Notes under the pieces: generated by a model
What the model was told of the DNA's origin: nothing
What the model saw: only the letters and a program-made list of their open reading frames with translations
The model's database searches: none
Position numbers and translations under genes: made by a program
Shown here: positions 1 through 8,323 of the stretch, one piece after another
Position numbering within the stretch: position 1 is the first letter of the stretch
Layout: the number at the start of each line of letters is the position of its first letter
Assembly (NCBI RefSeq): GCF_000714535.1
Contig: NZ_AUND01000023.1
Location: 248,001-312,000, forward strand
Reading direction: 5' to 3'
Length of the DNA stretch: 64,000 nucleotides
Source of the DNA: Thioclava pacifica DSM 10166
GTDB lineage: Bacteria; Pseudomonadota; Alphaproteobacteria; Rhodobacterales; Rhodobacteraceae

Positions 1-254
1 AAAGCCCGTGCGCTGAGCGCGTCTGAACGTCTCGTAACCTCATTCTACGCCGAGCTCGCGGGGTTCCGTCGCTTGCGATTTCGGGCCGGGCCTCGTTCGG
101 CGTAAAAGCGCCGAATACCAATGGGTTCCTGACAGCGTCAGCAGGTCGCATGTGCTTTCGCGCACAAAACGGGTGTCTTTAGGCTTTCACGGTAATGTGT
201 AACACTCATTCCGGGAAACGTCTGACGTAACGAATTGATTGGGAGATCATCACA
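1..254. other. Intergenic/leader region at window start
   Basis: No open frame in these 254 bases has a credible ribosome binding site and start. The forward frames carry early stops (for example at 14 and 23). The stretch just before 255 holds GGGAG at 241-245, the ribosome binding site of the cytochrome c' gene. The gene upstream, if any, lies outside the window. Confidence 0.5.
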
Positions 255-698
255 ATGCGCAAGTCCCTCCTCGCTCTTACCTTCCTGCTGCCCGCTACTG
301 CCGTTCTGGCGCAATCGCCCGAAGACGCGGTGAAGGCGCGTCAGGGCTATTTTGAAATGCTCGGTGCCCAGATGGCGGTGCTTGGCCCGATGGCCCAAGG
401 CAAGATCGACTTCGACGCCACCAAGGCCCAGATCGCTACTGACAACATCGCGGCACTCGCCAAGGTGAACGTCGCGCCGCTCTTCATGGAAGGCACTTCG
501 ACCGATGACATGGCCGACACCAAGGCCAAGCCCGAAATCTGGTCGAACATGGAGCTCTTCGGTGAGAAGGCGACCGCCTTCCACGAGGCCGCTGCTGAGA
601 TCTCCGCAGCCGCGGGCAGCCTCGAGACGCTGCAGCCGGCGGTTGGCAAGCTCGGCGGCAGCTGCAAAGGCTGCCACGACGAGTTCCGCGCGAAGTAA
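255..698 (+). CDS. cycP: Cytochrome c' (periplasmic)
   Basis: A 147-residue exported monohaem cytochrome. Residues 1-19 form a signal peptide ending in VLAQ. The only haem-binding site is a C-terminal CKGCH followed by a short DEFRAK tail, which is the class II cytochrome c' layout (four-helix bundle, haem at the C-terminus) rather than class I. Family members bind NO and are linked to NO tolerance in denitrifying and phototrophic proteobacteria. The start follows GGGAG closely. A cytochrome b561 gene begins about 20 bases downstream in the same direction, so the two probably form an operon in which the membrane b-haem protein exchanges electrons with the periplasmic one. That electron route is inference. 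Confidence 0.9.
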   Translation: MRKSLLALTFLLPATAVLAQSPEDAVKARQGYFEMLGAQMAVLGPMAQGKIDFDATKAQIATDNIAALAKVNVAPLFMEGTSTDDMADTKAKPEIWSNMELFGEKATAFHEAAAEISAAAGSLETLQPAVGKLGGSCKGCHDEFRAK

Positions 699-721
699 GC
701 GCGATGAAGGACACCCAAGGC

Positions 722-1300
722 ATGAAGACCCGTGTCGTGAAAGTCTGGGATCCGGTTGTCCGGTCCTTTCACTGGCTTCTGGTGCTCGCCTTCGCGGCGG
801 CATGGGGGCTGGGCGAGTGGGGCCCGAACCAGATGACCTGGCATTTCTATTTCGGCTACACGGTCGGAGCGCTGGTGGTGATCCGCTTGATCTGGGGGTT
901 CGTGGGGACGCGCAACGCGCGCTTCGCGAACTTCCTCTACGGTCCGGGCAAGGTGGTGGAGTACCTGCGCCACTTGCCTGACCGCTCCCCTTCGAACTGG
1001 GTGGGGCACAACCCGCTCGGTGGCTGGTCGGTCCTGGTGATGCTGGGTCTTTTGATCGTGCAGGTCGTGACCGGGCTGACGGCCGATCCGAAGGATTACA
1101 TCAATGTTGGCCCGCTCGCCGGCTACGTGCCTGAAAGCTTCAGCGTCGATCTCGCCCCGCAGATCCACGAGATCGTTTCGACGCTTCTGCTGATCGTCGT
1201 CGTGGTCCATATCGGCGCGATCGTCTTCTACAAGCGTTGGAAGGGCGAGAACCTCGTCAAGCCGATGATCACCGGCAAGAAGGAGGTCGAGGAGGAATAA
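722..1300 (+). CDS. Cytochrome b561 domain membrane protein
   Basis: A 192-residue integral membrane protein of the Ni,Fe-hydrogenase/cytochrome b561 type with four predicted membrane spans. It starts with the characteristic RVVKVWDPVVRSFHW stretch, whose His is the expected haem ligand in helix 1; further His residues near residues 155 (QIHEIVS) and 170 (VVVHIGA) are candidate ligands in the later helices. I chose the ATG at 722 because AAGGA sits about ten bases upstream; an in-frame ATG at 704 is the alternative. It follows cytochrome c' directly and probably relays electrons between quinone or a dehydrogenase and that periplasmic cytochrome. Confidence 0.85.
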   Translation: MKTRVVKVWDPVVRSFHWLLVLAFAAAWGLGEWGPNQMTWHFYFGYTVGALVVIRLIWGFVGTRNARFANFLYGPGKVVEYLRHLPDRSPSNWVGHNPLGGWSVLVMLGLLIVQVVTGLTADPKDYINVGPLAGYVPESFSVDLAPQIHEIVSTLLLIVVVVHIGAIVFYKRWKGENLVKPMITGKKEVEEE

Positions 1301-1342
1301 CCCTCTCTTGACCGGTCCGGTTTGCAGGGCTAGCGAACCGGA

Positions 1343-2719
1343 ATGCATGCACCCACTCCGATAGCCACCGAGCCGATGTCGATCGCCCGTCACCTGCGGG
1401 CGATCCTTTTGCTTGGCCTGCCGCTGATCGGGTCGAACCTCGCGCAAATGCTGCTCAATGTCACCGATACGGTGATGGTGGGGTGGTATGGCGTAGAGGC
1501 GCTGGCGGCGCTGGTGCTGGGCACTTCGTTCTTTTTCTCGATCTTCATGCTCGGGAACGGCATCGCGCTGGCGATGATGGGGAGGGTCTCGGCGTCGCTC
1601 GGCGCGGGGGATGAGCTACAGGCTCGGCGCGATACGCGGATGGGGATGTGGCTCTCAATCCTCTTCGGGCTCGCCATGCTGCCGGTATTCTGGAACTCGG
1701 CCGCGATCCTGCGCGCGCTGGGCCAGCAACCCGCAATCGCGGCGCTGGCGCAGGATTACCTGCGTATCCTGGGGTTCGGACTGGCGCCCGCGCTGGTGAT
1801 GATGGTGATCCGCGCCTATCTCTCGGCGCAGGAGCGCACGGCGGTGTTGCTGTGGATCACGCTTGTCGGTGTGGTGGTGAATGCTGGTCTGAACTGGATC
1901 TTCATCTTCGGCAATTGGGGGGTGCCCGAAATGGGCGTGCGCGGCGCGGCGCTGGCCTCGCTGCTGGTGAACCTGATCAGCCTTCTCGCGCAGGCGATTT
2001 ATGCGAGCCGGGCACGGGGACTCGAGCATGTACAGCTCTTCCAGCGCTTCTGGCGTCCCGATTGGGAAACGTTCTGGGCGGTGGCGCGGGTCGGCCTGCC
2101 AGTCGGGCTGACTGCTGTGGCGGAAGGGTCGATGTTTCAGGCCTCGGCGCTGATGATGGGCTGGATCGGCACGGTGGAACTGGCCGCGCATGGGATCGCG
2201 CTCCAGATCGCCTCGATCGTTTTCATGGTGCATATGGGCCTGTCGAATGCCGCCACGGTACGCGCGGGGCGGGCGCATGGTGCGCGCGACGTGCGGCTGT
2301 TGCGCGACGGGGCTCTGGTCTCCGTTGCACTGTCGCTGGGGGTCGGGCTGCTGACGGTTCTGGCCTTTGTCTTTGCAGGCAAATGGCTGACGGAGCTGTT
2401 TCTCGACGAGGCGAACCCGGCCTCCGCCGAGATCGTCACTTATGGCGTGCGCTTCCTGATGGTCGCAGGGATTTTTCAGCTTTTTGATCTGATGCAGGTG
2501 ATGGCGCTGGGGCTGTTGCGCGGGGTGCAGGACACGCGCGTGCCGATGTGGATGGCGGGCCTGAGCTATTGGCTGATCGGTATCCCGGCGAGCTATCTGC
2601 TCGCCTTCGTGCTGGGCTATGGCGGCGTCGGGCTTTGGTTCGGTCTGGTGCTCGGCCTGGCCTCGGCGGGCGGGCTCATGATGTGGCGCTTCTGGCGCGG
2701 ACCTTGGCTGGAGGGCTGA
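1343..2719 (+). CDS. MATE family multidrug/Na+ efflux transporter
   Basis: A 458-residue polytopic inner-membrane protein with about twelve hydrophobic segments in two similar halves, as in the MATE (NorM/DinF) family. It opens with HLRAILLLGLPLIGSNLAQM, the family's typical first helix, followed by a TDTVMVGWYG stretch. MATE proteins export cationic drugs or metabolites in exchange for Na+ or H+. The substrate cannot be told from sequence. The ribosome binding site of the ATG at 1343 is weak; an internal ATG at 1376 is a possible alternative. It stands alone, converging on the ubiquinone hydroxylase gene. Confidence 0.9.
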   Translation: MHAPTPIATEPMSIARHLRAILLLGLPLIGSNLAQMLLNVTDTVMVGWYGVEALAALVLGTSFFFSIFMLGNGIALAMMGRVSASLGAGDELQARRDTRMGMWLSILFGLAMLPVFWNSAAILRALGQQPAIAALAQDYLRILGFGLAPALVMMVIRAYLSAQERTAVLLWITLVGVVVNAGLNWIFIFGNWGVPEMGVRGAALASLLVNLISLLAQAIYASRARGLEHVQLFQRFWRPDWETFWAVARVGLPVGLTAVAEGSMFQASALMMGWIGTVELAAHGIALQIASIVFMVHMGLSNAATVRAGRAHGARDVRLLRDGALVSVALSLGVGLLTVLAFVFAGKWLTELFLDEANPASAEIVTYGVRFLMVAGIFQLFDLMQVMALGLLRGVQDTRVPMWMAGLSYWLIGIPASYLLAFVLGYGGVGLWFGLVLGLASAGGLMMWRFWRGPWLEG

Positions 2720-2750
2720 GCGAGGCGCACCCCGTTCTGCCCCCGTGGAT

Positions 2751-3962
2751 TTAGCGCACGCCGAGCCCCGCCCGCATCAACGTCTTGCGCACCGGCTTGA
2801 GCGAATAGAGCGCGCCCAGAACGCCTGCGCGCAGATCGCGCAGCGGGCGCGCCTCGACCATGGAGGCACGGTTGAGCAGGTCGATCCCGATCTCGCGCGC
2901 TTTCACCTCGGGCCAACGGCGGCGGTGATAGGCGTCGAGCATCTTCGCCTCGCCCAGATGCGCCGGATCTTCTTCGGCCAGTTTCAGAAGGAATGTGAGA
3001 TCGGCGAGGCTCATGTTGAGCCCCTGCGCGCCGATCGGCGGAATTACATGCGCGGCTTCCGCGATCAGCGCCACGCGCTGCGCCGAGAACCGATCCGCGA
3101 TCTGGGTCATCATCGGCCAGACCGCGCGGCGGGTCACCAGCTTCAGCGGGCCCAGAATACCGGTCGAGCGCTCCATCATCGCGGCCTCGAACTCCTCGAC
3201 GGGCAGGGCGGCGAGGCGTTCGGCCTCGGCGGCGCGCTCCATCCAGACGATGGCCGACGACGGCGAGCCGTCCCGGTCGGGCAGCGGGACCAGCGTGAAG
3301 GGGCCACCCGAGCGGTGGATTTCGGTCGAGACATTGCCATGCGGGATCGGATGCGTGACCGAGAAGGCCAGCGCCTTCTGCCCGTAGCGGACCGTCTTGA
3401 CGCCAATCCCGGCGGCTTCGCGCACGAAGGAGTTGCGCCCGTCTGCGGCGACGACGAGCCGCGCGCGCACATGGGAGCCATCCGACAGCGTCACCTCGGC
3501 CCCGCTTTCGCGAGTCACAAGCCCGGTCGTCGCCACGCCGGGGCGGAAATCGACCTGCGGGATCTCGGCCAGGTGCGCGACCATCTCGCGGCGCAGAAGC
3601 CAGTTCGGGAAGTTCCAGCCGAAGGGCTCGTCCGACAGGTCGGCCGCGTCGAAATCACGGGTCAGCCGCGCTTCATGCTCTTCGCCGCCTGCGTCGATGA
3701 TGCGCATGATCTGCAACGGTGCCGCATGGGGCGCGAGCCGGGCCCAAAGGCCGGACGCCTCAAGAACGCCGCGCGAAGGATGCAGGAAGGCGGTTGAGCG
3801 CATATCGGCACCGCTGGCGCCCTCTTCCGTGACGGGCGGGGTCGGATCAACGCAGATCGTCGTGAAACCCGCGCTCCCGAAGGCCGCGGCCGCGGTGAGA
3901 CCCGCGACGCCGCCGCCGGAAATCAGGATATCGGTTTCGAGGATCTTGGATTGCTCAGGCAT
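2751..3962 (-). CDS. UbiH/UbiF/COQ6-type FAD monooxygenase (ubiquinone biosynthesis)
   Basis: A 403-residue FAD-dependent aromatic hydroxylase. The N-terminus carries the dinucleotide-binding GGGVAGL (residues 15-21); the middle has the AADGRN motif that contacts FAD and NADPH; the C-terminal half has AEAAHVIPPIGAQGLN, the second FAD motif of the UbiH/COQ6 family. Members hydroxylate the quinone head group at C1, C5 or C6. Which position this one serves cannot be decided by eye; alphaproteobacteria often use one enzyme (UbiL/UbiM) for more than one position. CGGAG precedes the ATG by about nine bases. Confidence 0.85.
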   Translation of the reverse strand: MPEQSKILETDILISGGGVAGLTAAAAFGSAGFTTICVDPTPPVTEEGASGADMRSTAFLHPSRGVLEASGLWARLAPHAAPLQIMRIIDAGGEEHEARLTRDFDAADLSDEPFGWNFPNWLLRREMVAHLAEIPQVDFRPGVATTGLVTRESGAEVTLSDGSHVRARLVVAADGRNSFVREAAGIGVKTVRYGQKALAFSVTHPIPHGNVSTEIHRSGGPFTLVPLPDRDGSPSSAIVWMERAAEAERLAALPVEEFEAAMMERSTGILGPLKLVTRRAVWPMMTQIADRFSAQRVALIAEAAHVIPPIGAQGLNMSLADLTFLLKLAEEDPAHLGEAKMLDAYHRRRWPEVKAREIGIDLLNRASMVEARPLRDLRAGVLGALYSLKPVRKTLMRAGLGVR

Positions 3963-4052
3963 GGCTCGGCTCCGACTGTTGCGCGCATACCATGCCGCGC
4001 GCGTCCGAAAGAGGCAATCGCCCGAACCGCCCTGCGGCGATCCTTCGCGGCG

Positions 4053-4235
4053 TCAACTGATCGAGATGCCGACGAGGATGACGAAGATCGCCAGCGTCAG
4101 GACAACCATCCAGACCGTCAGGCCGAGCAGGCCATAAAGCGCGGTGCCGACAACGAGCCCGAGCACGATGATCGCGGCGATGATGTAGAAGGTGACGGGG
4201 CTGGTGGTGTCAGCGGGGGTCGCGGTGGCGCTCAT
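4053..4235 (-). CDS. Small two-span membrane protein
   Basis: A 60-residue protein with a short polar N-terminus (MSATATPADTTSP) and two hydrophobic segments separated by a glycine turn (about residues 15-37 and 40-58), ending in SIS. The start is supported by GGAGG five bases before the ATG; an upstream in-frame ATG at 4277 has no comparable site. It resembles the next small gene (4412-4639): both have a polar head, a LGL-(V/A)-(V/A)-G first helix and a VW or LW at the start of the second helix. No known function; the pair may be paralogous. Confidence 0.65.
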   Translation of the reverse strand: MSATATPADTTSPVTFYIIAAIIVLGLVVGTALYGLLGLTVWMVVLTLAIFVILVGISIS

Positions 4236-4330
4236 GATGTCCTCCAATGCAAAACAGGGAAAAGGTCTGTTGCGCATTCATGTTATATTATGACATAACT
4301 TTTTCGGACAGGACGCATCTTGTCGCATGT

Positions 4331-4362
4331 TGAAGGCCCGGATCGGGCGATCCGGGCCTTTG
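4331..4362 (-). terminator. Strong hairpin between two small membrane-protein genes
   Basis: A near-perfect 12-13 bp GC-rich inverted repeat (AAGGCCCGGATCG at 4333-4345 against 4348-4360). It lies between the stop of the 75-residue gene and the start of the 60-residue gene on the same strand. There is no strong T-run, so it may be a transcript-stabilising or weak-terminator hairpin. Confidence 0.45.
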
Positions 4363-4411
4363 GCCGCATGAGCGGAAATAGGTGCTTTGGCCGAAGGCCA
4401 GACGCGACGGC

Positions 4412-4639
4412 TCAGCCGCCGGCGGTCATCACCACCAGAACGGCAAGCATGATCCAGGTGGCGCCAACGGCCCAGAGGATCAGGCCACCGAGGCCCATGA
4501 TTGCGGTCATGCCGGCTGCGAGGCCGAGGATCACGAGCGCGAGGGTGTACATGAAGCCACGCGAAACTTCTTTCGCGTCGGTGTCGTGGTGGTCGGCGAC
4601 GTAGGTCGCCGCGCCGGTGTCGGCGGTCGTCATGGTCAT
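4412..4639 (-). CDS. Small two-span membrane protein
   Basis: A 75-residue protein with an acidic/His head (about residues 1-25, including ADHHDTDAKE) and two hydrophobic segments (about 30-50 and 53-73) ending in TAGG. The start at 4639 has GGGAG seven bases upstream; a longer start at 4711 would add a poor-quality basic leader. The length and head recall the small fourth subunit of aa3-type oxidases, but the Q-x-x-T-F-x-G-F motif of that family is absent, so I leave it unassigned. Similar to its neighbour at 4053-4235. Confidence 0.65.
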   Translation of the reverse strand: MTMTTADTGAATYVADHHDTDAKEVSRGFMYTLALVILGLAAGMTAIMGLGGLILWAVGATWIMLAVLVVMTAGG

Positions 4640-4750
4640 ATCGAATCTCCCGAGACTATCTCCCTGATAGCCCCTTCGACTTAGCGAGCCGGGGGCGTGG
4701 TTTAAAGACACATCCCCGTGCCAAATTGTCGCATCTGTGTCACATCCGGG

Positions 4751-5425
4751 TCAGGTCTTCGTGAGATTGGCGAGGAACCGCGCAAGATCATCGGTGTGAT
4801 GGTGGATGTGATCCTCCGGCGCAGGGGTCGGGGCCACATGGACTGTCTTCATCCCGATCGCATGGGGGTGGCGCAGATTGCGGATATCATCCTCGAACAT
4901 CGCGCCCCGTTCGGGGGTGATCCCGGCGCGGGCGAACACTGTGTCGAAGGCCTGAGGGTGGGGTTTGGGGTGGAACTCGGCATGCTCGACCCCGAAGATC
5001 CCGTCAAACAACCCGCTGAGCCCGCGCGCTTCCAGAACCCGCTCGGCATAAGGCGCTGAACCGTTCGTATAGACGATCTTGCGCCCGGGCAGCGCCGCGA
5101 TCCCGGCCCGCAACGCGGGGTCGGGGTCAAGATGCGCGAGCGAGATGTCATGCACCTCGTGCAGATAGGGGGACGGGTCGACATCATGCTCGTGCATCAG
5201 ACCCGCGAGCGTCGTGCCATAGAGCTTCCAGTAATGGTCGCGCAGGTGATCGGCCTCGAGACGATCTACGCCAAGCGAGCGCATCACATACTCGGTCATC
5301 TTCACCTCGATCTGGTCGAAGAGGCGCGCCGAGGGGGGATAGAGCGTGTTGTCGAGATCGAAGACCCAGTTGGTGACGTGGTCGAAATCGGGTTTCGGAT
5401 CGGCTGGGGAGCGAGACATTGTCAT
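4751..5425 (-). CDS. HAD-superfamily pyrimidine 5'-nucleotidase-type hydrolase
   Basis: A 224-residue cytosolic phosphohydrolase. Motif I is VFDLDNTLYP near residue 20 (the two Asp are nucleophile and general acid), motif II lies in the YTNGSAP stretch, and the Mg-binding motif IV is MFEDDIRNL near residue 180. The DLDNTLY form and helical cap match the SDT1/PhoMU5N-like pyrimidine nucleotidase group. Start is either ATG 5425 or ATG 5419; neither has a clear ribosome binding site. It is divergent from the GntR regulator gene at 5520, so the 94-base gap holds both promoters. Confidence 0.85.
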   Translation of the reverse strand: MTMSRSPADPKPDFDHVTNWVFDLDNTLYPPSARLFDQIEVKMTEYVMRSLGVDRLEADHLRDHYWKLYGTTLAGLMHEHDVDPSPYLHEVHDISLAHLDPDPALRAGIAALPGRKIVYTNGSAPYAERVLEARGLSGLFDGIFGVEHAEFHPKPHPQAFDTVFARAGITPERGAMFEDDIRNLRHPHAIGMKTVHVAPTPAPEDHIHHHTDDLARFLANLTKT

Positions 5426-5519
5426 GGCGCGCAGGCTAAGCGGGGGGGCGAGCGAGCGCAATCTGCTTGTCAGCGGACGGCGCGCGCGCCTAATCTTGCG
5501 GCAAGACAAGGCAGGACCA

Positions 5520-6173
5520 ATGCAAAAAGACGCCTATACCCTCATTCTCGACGCGATCGACGAAGGGATCTACCGTCCCGGCGACCGGCTCGTGGAATCC
5601 GAACTGGCCGAACGTTTCGGCGTGTCGCGCACGCCGGTGCGCGAGGCGCTGCAGCGGCTTGAAACCCAACAAATGCTGGCGCGCGACGGACGTTCGCTGA
5701 TCGTGGCCTCGCTGGATCACAACCAACTCGCCGAGCTCTATGTGGTGCGCGCGGAGCTGGAGGCTCTGGCGGCGCGTCTGGCGGCGAAACATGCGGCCCC
5801 CGAGGAGGTGCGCGTGCTGCAAAACATGATCGATGAGGATCGTGGCCAGCTTGAGGATCCCGAGGCGTTGAGCCGGGCGAACCGGCGTTTTCACCACCAG
5901 ATCCATCTCGCCTCGCACAATCGTTACCTCGTTCAGCAACTTGACCTCGTGCATCGCTCGATGGCGCTGCTCGCGACGACTTCGCTGGCGGTGAAAGGGC
6001 GTGGCACGGCCGCGCTCGACGAGCATCAGGCGATCGTCGATGCGATCCGCGACGGCGATGGCGAGGCCGCCGCGCAGGCGCTGCGCGCCCATATTTCCCG
6101 CGCCTTCGAGACGCGGCTCAAGCTGGATGCCACGCGCCACGGCACGGCAGGCCATTGGGCAGAGGCGCTCTGA
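5520..6173 (+). CDS. GntR family regulator, FadR (FCD) subfamily
   Basis: A 217-residue DNA-binding protein. Residues about 5-65 form the winged helix-turn-helix, with the signature RLVESELAERFGVSRTPVREAL. The C-terminal helical FCD domain has the typical metal or ligand pocket residues (NRRFHHQIH near residue 125; His again in HISRAFE near the end). FCD regulators usually sense small organic acids. The start at 5520 is favoured by AGGCAGGA upstream; longer in-frame starts would run across the divergent HAD gene's start. Its targets are unknown; self-regulation and the divergent HAD gene are the obvious candidates. Confidence 0.88.
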   Translation: MQKDAYTLILDAIDEGIYRPGDRLVESELAERFGVSRTPVREALQRLETQQMLARDGRSLIVASLDHNQLAELYVVRAELEALAARLAAKHAAPEEVRVLQNMIDEDRGQLEDPEALSRANRRFHHQIHLASHNRYLVQQLDLVHRSMALLATTSLAVKGRGTAALDEHQAIVDAIRDGDGEAAAQALRAHISRAFETRLKLDATRHGTAGHWAEAL

Positions 6174-6176
6174 TCA

Positions 6177-8243
6177 TCAGTCGATGAGCGGCGCGCGTGC
6201 CGTGCGCGCCCGCGGGCTGCGCGCCCGCGCGGTGGCGGCGCGGATTGCGGGCATCAATGTCGAGCGGGTGGGCTTTCGCGGAACCGTTTGCGCTTGTCCG
6301 GCATCGAAGATGCCGTGATGCGTCTTGTCCCAATAGAAGGGCTTTGCGATCAGCTCGTAGAGCGCTTTCCATCCCGCCAGAGCGCCGAGCGGAAAATAGA
6401 GATGCAGCGTGGGTACCCATTTGATCAGGTGGCGATGTGCCCGGTCACGCGTGGCCCAGACCCCGGCAAGGATCGAAACGATCTCGGAGAGCAGGAAGGT
6501 GCCCATCACGGCAAGGAAAGCCGGTTCGGGCAGCACGCTCGCGATCGGATGCCAGAGACCGAAAAGCGCGAGCCAGAAGCTCCAGAGCACTGGCGCGAGC
6601 ACATATTGCGAGAGCGAACCGAGGATCAGGATCTGCACCCCGATGAAGCGTTTCGCGCCGAGTTCGCGCCAGAGCCTGCGCGGGTTGCGCATATGCACCG
6701 CCCAGGTCATCGCGTAGCCCTTGAGCCAGCGTGAGCGTTGCTTGACCCAGGGCAGCGCGCGGCAATTCGCTTCCTCATAGGTGACGGCGGGGATCAGCTC
6801 GGTGCGATAGCCGTGCCGCGCGAGGCGCACGCCCAGATCGGCATCCTCTGTCACGTTATGCGCATCCCAGCCGCCGAGCCGCTCCAGAGCCTCGCGACGG
6901 AAGAAGAGGGTCGTGCCGCCCAAGGGCACGACGAATCCAAGTCGCGCGAGGCCAGGAAGGAAGGCGCGAAACCAGACCGCGTATTCGATGGTGAAGCAGC
7001 GTGCGAGCCAGTTGGTGCGCGGGTTGTAATAGTCGAGAATGCCTTGCAGGCAGGCGACCTCTGGCGAGGCCGCTGCGAAATGGCGCGCGACGATCTGGAG
7101 CTGGTCGGGTTCGGGCGCGTCCTCGGCATCCCAGACCCCGATCACCGAACCGCGACAAAAGCTCAGCGCGTAATTGAGTGCGCGGGGCTTGGTCTTTATC
7201 GGCCCGTCGGGCACAGTCACCACCCGCATCCAGCGTGGAAGGCGGCTGCCCGCGAGCGCCACGCGGGTCATCTGATCGGTTTCCTCGACCACCAGCACGA
7301 CATCGAGCAATTCGCGCGGATAACGCAACCGCCCGAGCCGTTCGACCAAGCGCGGGGCGATGTCAGTCTCATGAAAGAGTGGCACCATCACCGAGATGAT
7401 CGGCATGAGCGGCGGAGCACCGAGCTGGGGCTGCGGCTCGCTCGGCGTACGGGCGCGGCGCTGCGCGGCGATCTCGCTGCTGACGGCGGCAAGTTTGAGC
7501 GCCATCGCCGTCACGAGCGTCAGCATCGTCCAGAGAAAGAGTGCCCACATCACCATTTGCGGCGCGATAATCAACCCGAGGAGAGAGCCCCCGGTGAAGC
7601 CTGACGCAATCAAGGCGGTCCGGCGTTCGTTGCGGCTGCGGCAGCTCTCAGCCGGATCGCCCTTGGTTTCGGCGCGGCGGATCAGGGCGGTCTGACGGCG
7701 CACGAGCAGGCTATCATGCACGTCGCGCTCGGGTGCGATCATCATTCGATAGGGGGCGAAGCACGCGGGCAGGCTGTCACGCAGGCGCAGGAAGGCTTCG
7801 GGCCGCGCGGTCGCGATCAGGGTCACGCCGCCGACACGGCGCCAGGGCACCATCGCATTGGCGAGACAACGTTCCGCGCCAATCGCGTCGATCAGCCGGG
7901 GATCGGGGGGCTCCTGATACAGATCGACGACTGAGCTTTGCCATTGTAGCGCCAGCGCCGCCATCAGGTCGGCCTCGCTCACCCAACCATGGCTGAGCAG
8001 GATATCGCCAAGCCGCACATCCTCACGCTTGCGCAGGGCGAGTGCCTTGAGAAGATTGCCGGGCTCGATCGCGTTCATCTCGAGCAGGAGCTGGCCAAGC
8101 GGTTTTCGTCGTGCGGGATCGGCCTTCTGCGGCGTCACCTGAAGAGGCTTGATCTCCGGCTTGGCGGCGCGCGCGCAAACAACCGGCTGCGCCGCCGGAA
8201 AATCGACGATCCTGAGCGGCGTCGAGCCCATGTCCAACCTCAT
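6177..8243 (-). CDS. MshEN (GspE N-terminal) domain fused to family 2 glycosyltransferase
   Basis: About 688 residues. Residues 45-185 look like a GspE-N/MshEN domain (KPLGQLLLE, RLGDILLSHGWVSEADL), a fold that binds cyclic di-GMP in MshE-type ATPases. Two membrane spans follow near 215-255. Then comes a processive-type GT2 catalytic domain with VWDAEDAPEP (DxD), TEDADLG and KQRSRWLKGY (Q-x-x-R-W), and three or four C-terminal membrane spans. This is the architecture of cellulose synthase-like polysaccharide polymerases. Start choice is uncertain: ATG 8243, ATG 8231 (GAGG six bases upstream) or a TTG at 8261. A perfect TTAA-N7-TTAA box lies just upstream. Polysaccharide product unknown. Confidence 0.85.
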   Translation of the reverse strand: MRLDMGSTPLRIVDFPAAQPVVCARAAKPEIKPLQVTPQKADPARRKPLGQLLLEMNAIEPGNLLKALALRKREDVRLGDILLSHGWVSEADLMAALALQWQSSVVDLYQEPPDPRLIDAIGAERCLANAMVPWRRVGGVTLIATARPEAFLRLRDSLPACFAPYRMMIAPERDVHDSLLVRRQTALIRRAETKGDPAESCRSRNERRTALIASGFTGGSLLGLIIAPQMVMWALFLWTMLTLVTAMALKLAAVSSEIAAQRRARTPSEPQPQLGAPPLMPIISVMVPLFHETDIAPRLVERLGRLRYPRELLDVVLVVEETDQMTRVALAGSRLPRWMRVVTVPDGPIKTKPRALNYALSFCRGSVIGVWDAEDAPEPDQLQIVARHFAAASPEVACLQGILDYYNPRTNWLARCFTIEYAVWFRAFLPGLARLGFVVPLGGTTLFFRREALERLGGWDAHNVTEDADLGVRLARHGYRTELIPAVTYEEANCRALPWVKQRSRWLKGYAMTWAVHMRNPRRLWRELGAKRFIGVQILILGSLSQYVLAPVLWSFWLALFGLWHPIASVLPEPAFLAVMGTFLLSEIVSILAGVWATRDRAHRHLIKWVPTLHLYFPLGALAGWKALYELIAKPFYWDKTHHGIFDAGQAQTVPRKPTRSTLMPAIRAATARARSPRARTARAPLID

Positions 8244-8276
8244 ATCTGTCCCGCAGGACAAGATGCGTGCGGATGG

Positions 8277-8292
8277 TTAAGGCTTGGTTAAC
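8277..8292 (-). promoter_or_regulatory. CtrA-type binding box
   Basis: TTAA at 8277-8280 and TTAA at 8288-8291 are separated by exactly seven bases and followed by C, matching the alphaproteobacterial CtrA consensus TTAA-N7-TTAAC; the reverse strand also reads TTAA-N7-TTAAC. It lies 34-49 bases before ATG 8243 of the MshEN-glycosyltransferase gene and about 30 bases after the carA stop codon. It is the only perfect match I found in the window. Confidence 0.55.
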
Positions 8293-8323
8293 CGGAAAGA
8301 AAACCTCGGTGGCCCGTGAGGGG

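Noticed and set aside
236-251. FNR-like TTGAT...ATCAT before cytochrome c'
   Set aside because: The spacing is wrong for the TTGAT-N4-ATCAA consensus and it overlaps the ribosome binding site.
4412-4639. aa3-type oxidase subunit IV
   Set aside because: It lacks the conserved Q-x-x-T-F-x-G-F signature and is not near the oxidase genes.
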